From Ascidia mentula (Eukaryota > Chordata > Ascidiacea > Phlebobranchia > Ascidiidae): a stretch of DNA of 64,000 nucleotides. Positions 54,643 through 64,000 of this stretch are shown in pieces. The stretch is from the NCBI GenBank assembly GCA_947561715.1, contig OX387198.1, forward strand, positions 6,882,001-6,946,000. Direction: 5' to 3'. The first letter of the stretch is position 1, and the number at the start of each line of letters is the position of its first letter. Made by a program: the position numbers and the translations under genes. The notes beneath the pieces are model-generated. The model worked only from the letters and a program-made list of their open reading frames with translations. It did no database searches and had not been told where the DNA came from.

Positions 54643-57002
54643 ACAATACTGCCCTGAGACAATTCTTTGTAGTCCTTGTAGTGTTTGTACCGGCAATGCA
54701 TTAACTTACCTCTTCTATTAACGTCAATAATCACTTGTATAGCTGTCATTTGCCTGTGCGGTTAACGTAGTCAACGCCAACTAACGTAGTTTAATATGAG
54801 GCTTTGCAAAAATGCATATCTTGCCCTAACACTGCAGCGTCATCTATAGTTTGCACTTTGAAAAAACATAGCAAACGTGACATGGTATATTACCTTGAAT
54901 GATGTGTTTGATGTTGCTATCGCCATGCCTTATAGTTTGCGACTATACGACGAATTAAAAAAATCTGATAAAAACTGGGGGTTGCTACAAACAACAGACA
55001 TCCTTTTGTCTTCGCTGCAACTTGCTCGCTGACGCACTTCAGCTTTACAACATTCCTCAGGGTGTTGACACAACTGTAAAAGTCGCAAAACCCGTTTGAA
55101 TGCCTTGAATGGAGAACACAATTTACAGGAAAATCGTGTGCTCTTTAACCTGTTTGAACTTGTTACTCGGGTTGGAACTGATTGCGATCGGTTCAAGGGG
55201 CGTTAGTTTGTATAATACCGGTTGGTATCACCCGCTGCGAACACGGAGTAGTAAAGTTACCCAATGAATGGGATTGAATCGCATACATGGGGGAAAACTA
55301 TGTATTTTGATACATCACAGTGTAAGTTAATTCTGATGGAATTTCGTGCGTTTGCTTCGGTCAAATTGCATAAACAATGCAAACTGTCGTGCAGTCTGAA
55401 AAGGTTTAAACACCAAAAGCCACCAGACTTGTTATTAAACCTAGAGTCATGCGTTTACGCAAGAACGGCAAAATTTAAAATGTGACATAATTTCCCACTT
55501 TTGCGCAAACATGAGACTGGCGGTGTTGTAAGGAACTGCATCCAAACGCAAATACTGCGAACTTGCCTCTCAAGACTGAATTGACTAGATAAAGTGTATT
55601 TCGTCTAAGAGCGACACACCGCTTGCCTTTTTGTCGAGTTACAAAAATATTTCAAAACAACAACTCCGAAAATACTTTTACATCTAACGGTTCACAAAAG
55701 AAAGCAATTCGGAGTTCACGAATACCAACCGAATCAACCGCTATCATGTTCTTGCAAAAGGAGTTGTGTTTTTTTATGGTCGTGGTTCAAAGAATAGGCG
55801 TAAATACAAAAAGGCCTTTAAACTGGTGAACTTAACGGTCGTTTTTTTTGTATCACTTTACCTCTACACACGTACGTCATAACAGTGAGCAAGCACGGTT
55901 TGGGTACAAAGCATTTGGTTCGTGAAAAAGGTTTGTTATTTAACCAAGGCAAAACGAAAACAAAGCTGCTTTCTATATGCTATAGAAAACCCCAAACAAT
56001 TTTGTAACGTCCGATATTGGGAAAAATTTTTGCAAGTCATTTGAGACTATGGTAGTTGACCTTCATCTTGAACTATTTGCTTTTCTGTGTAAATAGTATG
56101 TAAATGAATTCAAATCCTGAACAATGGATGGAAAATAAACACACGCTGGCTTTTTAACTGCGCTTGGGCCAAAATTCTCGCAAACGCGGACGAGTGTCTG
56201 ACATTTTCTTTATTGTCTTTTTTTTGTTGAACTCTTTTTACTACTTTTTACAACGGCTTAAACATTTGACGATTTCACTTTCATCAAATTTGGCGCAGGG
56301 TGTTGGGACAGTTAGTTCGTTGGATTGCAGTGAATGCTAAGTAAAATGTTTTCGATAATTTTTATGCTGTTTGTTTAAAAGCAAGATTTTGGTACTTTCA
56401 AATAAAAGTCTTTTTGCGCGAGAGAGAGCCTTTTTTTCCGTTTTTAAAGAAATAAAGAAATGCGAGACAGAAACTTGTCCATGCATTGATTTTTTTAAGT
56501 TTAGACTTAGTCGAATACATCAACAATCTGATGATGAATAGTCAAACGAAATCAATTTTCCTGAATAAATTTGCTGACATAAATTAGAGGCTTGTTCCTT
56601 TAAAAGACATACAAAATGTAAGTTGATGCGTAATCGAGGGCCAGGAACTTACCAAGTTAATTAGCAAGTATCACCATGGAGCAGCAAGGAATTTGCTGTA
56701 TATTTTTTGACTCGCATAACAATCCAATTCGATCGCCAGACCCACGTTGTCACCTCATCCGGAGTTTTTATGTCAACTACCCACTGGCACATTAAAATAT
56801 ATAGAAAAGTAAGCGAGTGGGAGTGAACAGATAGGCCTGCTTCGCATAATTTCGTCCCCATCCGAATAAAATGGAACCCAACAATCAAAAAATTGCATAT
56901 TTTCGGTCGACTGTTCTTTTACAACGCTTCTGTCTTGTTTGTTTAGGATAACTTGTGTACAAGTTTCTTTTGCAATTTTTTGGCGTCGGAATCCTTTCAA
57001 CT
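54643..57002. other. Spacer between PLAC8-B and PLAC8-C
   Basis: 2.3 kb. Roughly the last 250 bp (from about 56745) align with 53305-53510 upstream of PLAC8-B and so belong to the duplicated promoter/5' UTR block. The rest shows no recognised gene or repeat. Confidence 0.45.
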
Positions 57003-57818
57003 ATGCAGATGAATCAGCCCCAAGTGGTCTCACAACAACCAACTTTTACCAATGTTACGACCGTGGTGATACAGCAGCCCGGCGGAAAGAAAGCTTGGTC
57101 GTCAAACTTGTCGGATTGTTGCGCGGACATTAAAGTCTGTACGTATGCAATATACACCCACATGTAGTTTCATTTACTGTATAGGCAAATCGACCAATCA
57201 TGGCGCATTTTTGCAATATGCACTTGTTGTGATGTAAAACACTAAAATACATTTAGCGAACCCTATTTCAATTTGTATTCTTAAACTAATACAACACGTT
57301 GGTTAACCCGTTTCCGTATCATCGTTTGTGTTTTTTACTCGAAAGCTTAAATTAAACAATCATAGCCAGTAGGGAAAAATCACTAAAGTGAAAAACATTG
57401 TGATGTTACAGGCTTCTGCGTTTTATGCTGCCAAAACTGGTATTTTGGGTGCATGGCTTCTCGCATGGGTGAGAACTGCTGCGTTGGACTGAGCGGATGC
57501 CATCTCGCCATGAGGGCCAGATTCCGGGGAACCCATGATATCGGAGTAAGTAAAAAAATGTCATGGAATGCAAGACGCATGAACATAAGGTTTATATAAC
57601 CAGAGTTAACCCCACGTCCAAATTTCTAAGATGTGTCCATATTTGTCACTGGGCGTCTATTTTAGAAACTTTGGGGTGTTTACTAAACCTTGTCTGTGCT
57701 ACTTTTGCAGGGGGGCATTTGTGACGACTTCTGCATTCTCAGCAACTGTCATATGTGTGCCATGTGCCAATTGGCAAGAGAAATGGACCACCTGGGATAT
57801 CCAAATAATGGTTGTTAA
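57003..57818 (+). CDS. PLAC8-family cysteine-rich protein C (125 aa)
   Basis: Exons 57003-57138, 57412-57545 and 57711-57818 (378 nt). Starts MQMNQPQVVSQQPTF and is very similar to PLAC8-B, with SDCCADIKVC, CVLCCQNWYFGC, ASRMGENCCVG, HLAMRARFRGTHDIG and HMCAMCQLAREMD, ending NNGC. Intron phases are the same as PLAC8-A and B. Clearly a recent tandem duplicate of PLAC8-B together with its upstream sequence. Function unknown. Confidence 0.88.
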
Positions 57819-58570
57819 ATCTACTTACGTCGTTTCGGAACTATAGTTGAACCCTTTTCTTTGATTATTATGGCTTTGCGATAACGACATGCAGCACAAT
57901 GAACTGTCAGTAAACAATAATTTTTTGAATTACTTGCAATGGTGACAATAAAGCGTAGAAGCAATGCTAATTTTAATATTTACAATTTATATACCTGGCG
58001 TATGTTAATATATGTAAAAAGTTTGTATCTGCGATTTTTTTTTGATTTTTTTACAATTGCACTTTTACCAAACCAATAAAATGTGCTTCCAGCGGATACT
58101 TCAAAAAATTATTGTGGAAAAAGCATGAATCACTGTTTGAAATTATGTGAGTTGCTCTTTTTTGTAACAAAGTATTTTGAAGTTTGTACTTCATTTCTTA
58201 TAAATGTTGCTGGGGTATTTTTTGGTTTCGTCAAAAACTCCCTTTTGTCCCCCGCAATTTTAAAACAGATAAAATCTGTATATTTGATTTGACAAAACTA
58301 AAAATACAAACACAAACGGAAAGCGCAGAAGTAATGCCATGCTCACGCATACCCAAACGGAAAGCATTCATTTTATTACTTAATTGTCAAAGTACAGTTT
58401 AGGGTGTAATGTCCTGACAGCAGCAAAGTTTTGTTGGGATTTAAAACATGCAGAGTAAGCGACCATGCATCATGAAGATTTACTATACAAAACCTAAAGA
58501 TTTATTGCTTCGTTATGTTTTAAAGAATTGCATGTGTAGTGGTAAGAGGTAAAACAATTAGTTCGGGTAG
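57819..58570. other. PLAC8-C 3' UTR and RAB5IF upstream region
   Basis: AT-rich, with AATAAA-like sites near 57949 and 58075. No gene recognised. Confidence 0.4.
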
Positions 58571-58909
58571 ATGGACGAAAACAAGAGTCTCCTGACCAAG
58601 GCTTTCGTAAGAGGTGCAAAGTGGGAGGACAAAGATGATCTCCTGGATATTGTCTACTGGAGTCGACAAATCCTTGCTGTAGTTGTTGGAATTTTGTGGG
58701 GAACATTCCCGCTGATCGGCATTGTTGCCATGGCTCTGTATGTTGGAGTTAGCACTTTGTCCATGCATTTCTATGTTACTGAATATCAGAAGCAAGATAT
58801 TGACCAGTATGGAGGGTTTACAGAACTTGCAAAGGAGGGATTTTTGTCTGCATTTGCGACTTTTCTTGTGTCCTGGATAATTACCTACTCATCTTTACAT
58901 TCTACATGA
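58571..58909 (+). CDS. RAB5IF: RAB5IF-like membrane protein (112 aa), intronless
   Basis: Resembles vertebrate RAB5IF (C20orf24), described as a respirasome assembly factor and as a subunit of an ER membrane-protein insertion module. The conserved block WEDKDDLLDIVYWSRQ near residue 18 is followed by two hydrophobic segments (about 32-68), then YGGFTELAKEGFLSAFATF, which matches the family's YGG-ELTKEGFM-SFA stretch, and a final hydrophobic segment. Length is close to the vertebrate protein. The start is the first ATG in frame. It is a single exon; gttcgggtag directly precedes the ATG and could act as a splice acceptor. Confidence 0.9.
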   Translation: MDENKSLLTKAFVRGAKWEDKDDLLDIVYWSRQILAVVVGILWGTFPLIGIVAMALYVGVSTLSMHFYVTEYQKQDIDQYGGFTELAKEGFLSAFATFLVSWIITYSSLHST

Positions 58910-59486
58910 TGCATTGTTGTGGGCATTTATATGAACTAGCAAAATTTTATTGTTATGTTATTGTGTGCCTGATTTGGTACATGTTGTTGGAATCCTATTT
59001 CTTGTGGTGGTAGTTTAATATATAGTTGTTGATCTAAATTTGGTGCAGCTCACGGTATGATGTAGCCTATATAACATGTCATTTGCAAAATTTCCTAGAA
59101 GTTGCCTTTTAAATGAATCTTAGTTGATTTATAATCACATATATTGCAAATTTTAGTGGTGATTTTGAAATATATTTGTTTTTATTTTGGAGCAAACAAG
59201 TATCAAACATTGCTTCAAAATTCAGATGCAATTATTTAAATGAAGTTATTTGCTGCCCAATCTTAGTACATTGTCTAACTCTGCATTGCAATTATATATA
59301 CAGCAGTAACATTTGTGTGTTTAAACTTCCAGGTATATATATACACAATGTAGTAATACAAACATTCATAGGACATATAGATGAAGTAATTGTACCGCTT
59401 ATTCAACCATGAAAAGGGCATGTATGTAGACAGGCCTTCTAAACTAGATGTGACACATTCTCTTTCATGTGAATGGCAAAGTTAAA
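58910..59486. other. Spacer between RAB5IF and ARL6IP4
   Basis: Contains the RAB5IF 3' UTR and the ARL6IP4 5' region. No other feature recognised. Confidence 0.4.
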
Positions 59487-60260
59487 ATGAAGCACAGCCA
59501 TAAGGACACTCGTGGAAGATCTAGCAGTAAGAAAAAAAAGCACAAGAGACAATCCTCAAGCTCACCCGAATCAGCATCTGCATCCAGGGACTTGAAAAAG
59601 AAAAAGAGGAAGAGCAAGTCGAGGAAAAGGTCCACTTCGTCAGCATCCTGCAGCAGTTCCACTGATAGTCAAAAACGCCAAAAGAAGGAAAAAAAGAACA
59701 AAGCAAAACTGAAAAAAAGAAAGCACAGTAAAAGTTCTTCAAAGGATGAGAAATATAAAAAGAAAGCAAGAGTAGACAGTTCCCATACAGATACAGGTAA
59801 CCTGACTCACATCCTAGCTCCCAATATATATGCTATCCAACATGTCACCTGATCTAATGACTGTTTATCTTAAGTAAAATATTGCTAAAATGATTGAATG
59901 CTTACATACCAAATTATGTTGAGTAACAAAGGAATAAGCTGTTTTTCCCGTATCAAATCAATTCTCTGTTGAAAGGATAGTTTTTATGCTTTTTGTAATG
60001 TTTCTATGATGCATAATTTTCCAGCAGCAGATCCCCGTGCATTAGCTATGCGGCCTATGACACAAGCAGAGTGGGAGGCGAAGCAGAGCGTCGTGAGACG
60101 TGTTTACGACGAAGAGACTGGACGATCGAGGTTGGTAAAAGGCGACGGCGAAATCCTGGAAGAGATTGTGTCTCGACAGCGCCACCAAGAGATCAATAGA
60201 CAAGCTACGATGGGCGACGGCGCCTCATTTCAAAATCGCCTTGGTTTAAGCAACCGATAA
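59487..60260 (+). CDS. ARL6IP4: ARL6IP4-like splicing-associated protein (181 aa)
   Basis: Homolog of ARL6IP4 (SRp25), a nuclear, nucleolar/speckle-associated protein linked to splicing regulation. Exons 59487-59796 and 60025-60260 (546 nt). Exon 1 encodes a Lys/Ser/Arg-rich low-complexity half. Exon 2 carries the conserved C-terminal domain: [19 protein letters not shown], then [19 protein letters not shown] and [13 protein letters not shown]. The start is the first ATG in this frame; the open frame continues 5' without an ATG, so an upstream coding exon is possible. Exon 2 follows a triple tandem acceptor (ccagcagcag) that could add or drop one or two residues without shifting the frame. 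Confidence 0.88.
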
Positions 60261-60453
60261 TCTGCCAACACTGAATTGTCGTGGTCGTTTTGGTGTGACA
60301 GACAATCACACCAAAATAAAAATTCTCGTACAAAGAGTTTCTGCCTAATTTTTTTTGAAAAGGTGGAAGACTCTATTACAGTGCGAAGTGCCTTCTTTTT
60401 TTCAAATCTTAAAAGTGCGTGTTTATAAAAAAGCAAAAATGCATTATTTAAAG

Positions 60454-61121
60454 CTAGTAGATTCGAGCCAGCGAATTTCGCTTCGGCGATTTGGTCTTCG
60501 TCGGCGCCTGGAGTCGTTTTTTGTTGCTTGCCACGCTTTTCCCTTTGGGCGACTGTTGAGCTGGTCTAGACATCCTCTCCAACCGTTCGGCAAGGTCTGG
60601 GTACAACCTCTCGATATTATTGAGCAACGGTTCGTATTTGTGCGGTTCAATTTCTATGTTGGGCGACCCTGCGGCATACAAAGTGGTAAACTGAATACGG
60701 GCTATTTTTAGTAGTTTAATAGTCTGTTCTTCTGGCACAGTAAAACGTAACTTTTATTCCATTGCCCTGAGGAGGCCTTGTTGGAGCAGGCGATAAAAAT
60801 AAATATGCCTGCCAGCAACAGAAATATTATGTTTTTAGTAGTTGTGCTTGTCAAGTTTGGCGAAAATTGGGGTTTTAAAACATCACCAGTTTTGCGTTCC
60901 AACGCAAGACAGTTCCTAAATTTCCCTTTTCAAAACGTCAAACCTATTCTAAACAACGTGATGCTAACTTAATGCCGCAGATAGAGTTTGGGTCTTACTT
61001 GTGATTTTGACCAGAACGTATTTCCTTCTTCCCTCAAGATGTTGGCTCGCGTAGTCTGTGAGGTTTTCTTTTTCCGAAATGTTTGAGATTTGTCCACTTT
61101 CGTCAACTAAATCGAGCGTAA
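60454..61121 (-). CDS. CXorf65-like protein (3' two exons; 5' end unresolved)
   Basis: Exons 61121-60999 and 60731-60454 join in phase (123 + 278 nt, about 132 codons). The first has LDLVDESGQISN followed by DYASQHLEGRRKYVLVKI, matching the conserved LCDETG...DYAS block of vertebrate CXorf65, a small uncharacterised protein with a ubiquitin-like N-terminus. The second has KYEPLLNNIERLYPDLAERLERM and a basic tail. The acceptor before 61121 (ttgtcccacacag) is strong. The N-terminal exon should be upstream: LDTLAIFEHLVLK around 61255-61295 resembles the expected sequence, but I could not find a donor of the right phase. Function unknown. Confidence 0.65.
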
Positions 61122-64000
61122 CTGTGTGGGACAAAAGGTGACCGTAAGAATTATCAAACAACAATAATAATAAAATATCGATACGCGGTGTAAAGTCATT
61201 AATATGAATGTCATGGGTTGTTCCAGCTACGTTTACCGTTTCATTTAAGCACCAGATGTTCAAATATTGCTAAAGTGTCAAGTTTTGCTCCAAAAGCTGT
61301 TATTTGTCACAATATATCAGACGTATACGATTCTATGCAACAAACAGCAGTGTGCTGCTGGAGAGAACACTTTGCAAAATGTCCCCCCTATCTAAATAAA
61401 GACTCAGTACACAACGGCACCAAATGTTATGTTTGGAATTAGCTTGTAGGTGAGCATGACACAAAAGCGACAATATGGAAGACGTTTGTAGCAAGTCGTT
61501 TCAAGTTCGCGGTGTCTGGATTTGGAACTATAGTCCAACCAAAGCAAAGAAGCTCCTTTGTTCCGTTACAGTTCAGCTTACGACTCTACGCTTTTTCCTA
61601 TGCGAAAGAAGCAGGTACGCGGATTGCCGCATTTTGGTTGTTTTTCTTTGTGTATACGTGAGCCATTATTTACTTAAACGGCATTTCCGTACGTGGCTTT
61701 TTAATCCCGTTTTCGCGGTAGTCAGAAATAACAATCCATCTCCTGGCGCAAACGATAATTGTTTTCTTTGCGAACCCTGGGGAATCTATCTCGTATCTGT
61801 CACTTTTGAGATGCCCTAGAATGGTTGAACGGACGAACACGATATAACAGCAATAGCGAACTATTTGACAAAAGCAAGAAAAGAACATTGCCTACTTCCA
61901 TCCTCGCATTGACATTTCTCTTTGATACACTCCAGGAGAAGCAAGCTTTTGCAATGCGGGTTGAAAAGTTCCTCTTTATTGTCTGTGAAATTGAGTTTCA
62001 TGTGAATCAAGTATTGTTTTTCACCACCACTAAAACCGTCTTCAAATTAAACGTTGGGGGTCGCTACACATAACCTACCTCCATATTTCACAGTTATGAA
62101 AAGTTGATTTGACATGCTGAGCAGGCGTTTGTTTGAAATCCTCTAAAATATAAGGATATTGTGTGAAAATACTCGTGTTTCAATAAGCGCAATCAAACTA
62201 TAACTACAAATACCTTTTGCTGATCCTTCTTGACAGTAGTCCACGCAGTAAGGCAAAGTGGTTGGTCACATTCACGAAACAATGCACATATTGTGATTAA
62301 ACAAGCTGTTTGTTATCTGCATTTTCAAGTACAAGTGGTTGAAATATTCACAGCAATGTTGGCAAATCGTCACACACACACACTGCGTAAAACTTCTTAA
62401 AATCATTTCGCCTCGCGGTCACAAATTTGCACAAAGATTTAGGCCTGGTTAATGCTATGGAGCGCCCTGTGTTTGTTGTCAAAGGCGGTCGTGACTACGT
62501 TCTGCCTCTACGCATTATTTTCGACATGTCTTTCAAATCTGAATGTAAACTCCGTGTTGTTTAAGCACATTCAATATCAAGGAAGATGAGGATGTACATA
62601 ATTTTATGTAATAATCCTCAGGGTGCCTAAGTTATCACAGAAAGCAACAATCATGTTCTTCCTTCGTCTGCCTCTAACACTTTTAACATGCGGTTGATCT
62701 GGTTCGAAATGTTATAGTCCTCTATGTCTTGTTTTCCAAATATCAGACAAAAAACTCCCTGTTGTATGACATAATTATAATTAATATACCTGCAACGCGA
62801 AACTTGTAAAAGCGTGGACGTCGTGTATACTATTCTTGGCAACGACAATACCGCGCAACCTCCTGTCAACCACCTTTGCTTGAGGTATGTATTGAGTTCC
62901 GTCGAAGACCTATCACATTCCTAACAGTTGTTTCCGTGGAGGCGCCGCCCGTAACTTTAGATTCACTTCCAAGAATCGACGGCGATGATACAGGGTTTTT
63001 TATTCGTTTGCCCGCGAGTGTGATGTTTGTGTTATACTTTTGTTAGGATGCGGCGCACGGTTGAGCCCTCTCTATGATACACATTAATAAAGACAAATGG
63101 CGACCGCTTCTGAAGTGCGCGGTTGTTGCTTCATATGCGAGAAGTTTTCACAACTCTGCCTCAAACACAATTGTACTGTCAACAGTGGCATCTGCTTTCG
63201 CTCCCCTCTTAGTGGAAAGAATAGAATAATATTTTGTGAACTTAAGATTATTCTGCCACATCCCAAATTATCCACGGTTCGGAATTTAGATGTGTCTTGC
63301 TGAGAATTATACACTTAAATATTTCGAAATGACACTGTTCTGAATTTGAATTGATGTTTTTTGGGTTAAACTGACCAATTTGATTGATTTGTAATATTTT
63401 CAGTGAAACTTATATTCATAAAAAATCGTGACTGTTTTTATTTCGAAAATCACTTTTTCGGTTGTAATGTCTCATCCGTTTTAGCTCTAAAAACATGTGT
63501 GCTGTGCGGTTGTTGTACAATTGCGGTAAACCCAGTGAAGGGTAAGTTAATGCTCAATATCAATTTTACTTTTAAGATTTTGTTTGTTGTTGGTTGCAAC
63601 TTCAAAAAAATATTTGAATAACTGTGTTATTTTGCAACTGCTGTATGAATAACCACAATAAACCTTTTTGCCTAAACTTGCGCTAGACTAATTTGAAAAT
63701 ATTTTTTTCCAAGTTTCACTTTTTTAACAGTTGCGTACAGTAGATAAATGTTTCTGTGTATTTTTCCAAAGGAGTCAAGACAACAAGAGATATTTTAATA
63801 CCCATAATTCATAAAACTTACGTGAAAAAATACTAAGTTTAGATTAGGCTATATAGGAATGTTAAAAATTTAATTTGGTTTATTTTAAAATTATTGTTAT
63901 TCTAATGCTTTAATGTTTCAATTGCCTAAATTAACTGCCAATTTTATCCCTAAGGTGAAATTATTTAAATTTTTCTTTAAAAAAAGACAGCACAAACATG
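61122..64000. other. Right end of window, no supported gene
   Basis: The first 200 bp probably include the missing 5' exon of the CXorf65-like gene. A + strand ATG frame at 61475-61614 ends in a plausible donor (agcag/gtacgc), but no following exon of matching phase was found. Another ATG frame in good context at 63097-63300 begins MATASEVRGCCFICEKF and could be a first exon of a gene continuing to the right; Cys and His spacing hints at zinc binding, but I recognise no family. The remainder is AT-rich. Confidence 0.3.

Noticed and set aside
59469-59486. Earlier start of ARL6IP4 (NGKVK before MKHSH)
   Set aside because: The frame opens with GTG there; the first ATG is at 59487.
61475-61614. 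Possible first exon of a + strand gene
   Set aside because: Reasonable donor, but no downstream exon in matching phase and no recognised family.

Overview
The window reads as nuclear DNA from a small-genome chordate. An ascidian tunicate of the Ciona type is the best guess. The reasons are AT-rich non-coding DNA, short GT-AG introns, tandem gene families, and a gene set of animal type (SERCA, MYO19, RAB5IF, ARL6IP4, a CXorf65-like gene, PLAC8 genes, an LDLa-repeat GPCR, trefoil/vWA secreted proteins). The organism is inferred from style and content and is not proven by one marker.

Layout. Positions 1-29186 hold three tandem SERCA (ATP2A) calcium-pump genes on the + strand. Copy 1 enters the window at the equivalent of exon 9, is the most diverged, and carries two alternative versions of exon 17. 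Copies 2 and 3 are complete 21-exon genes of 1002 codons and are nearly identical to each other through exon 20, but they end in different last exons. The tail of copy 2 matches copy 1 instead. This pattern fits an unequal crossover in the last intron, close to a hAT-like MITE, which made copy 2 a chimera of about 9.7 kb.

Positions 30215-34977 hold a PLAC8-family gene whose 4.2-kb last intron contains a complete intronless MYO19-type myosin on the same strand. A large single-block coding exon on the minus strand (35550-39466) encodes about 20 LDL-receptor class A repeats followed by a seven-helix GPCR.

Positions 40231-51191 are all minus strand. A small secreted fibronectin type II protein is followed by two paralogous secreted proteins built of trefoil domains plus one von Willebrand A domain. 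I rebuilt all exons of these three genes from splice signals, matching phases and signal peptides.

Positions 53235-57818 hold two more PLAC8 genes and a relic PLAC8 exon on the + strand. The right end has compact housekeeping genes: RAB5IF and ARL6IP4 (+), and a CXorf65-like gene (-, 5' end unresolved). Beyond 61122 I see no gene I can support.

The SERCA genes share one job (pumping cytosolic Ca2+ into the SR/ER). The trefoil/vWA/FN2 genes look like a cluster of secreted or extracellular-matrix proteins. The remaining neighbours have no evident joint function. All exon boundaries are read by eye from GT/AG sites, phase and paralog comparison.
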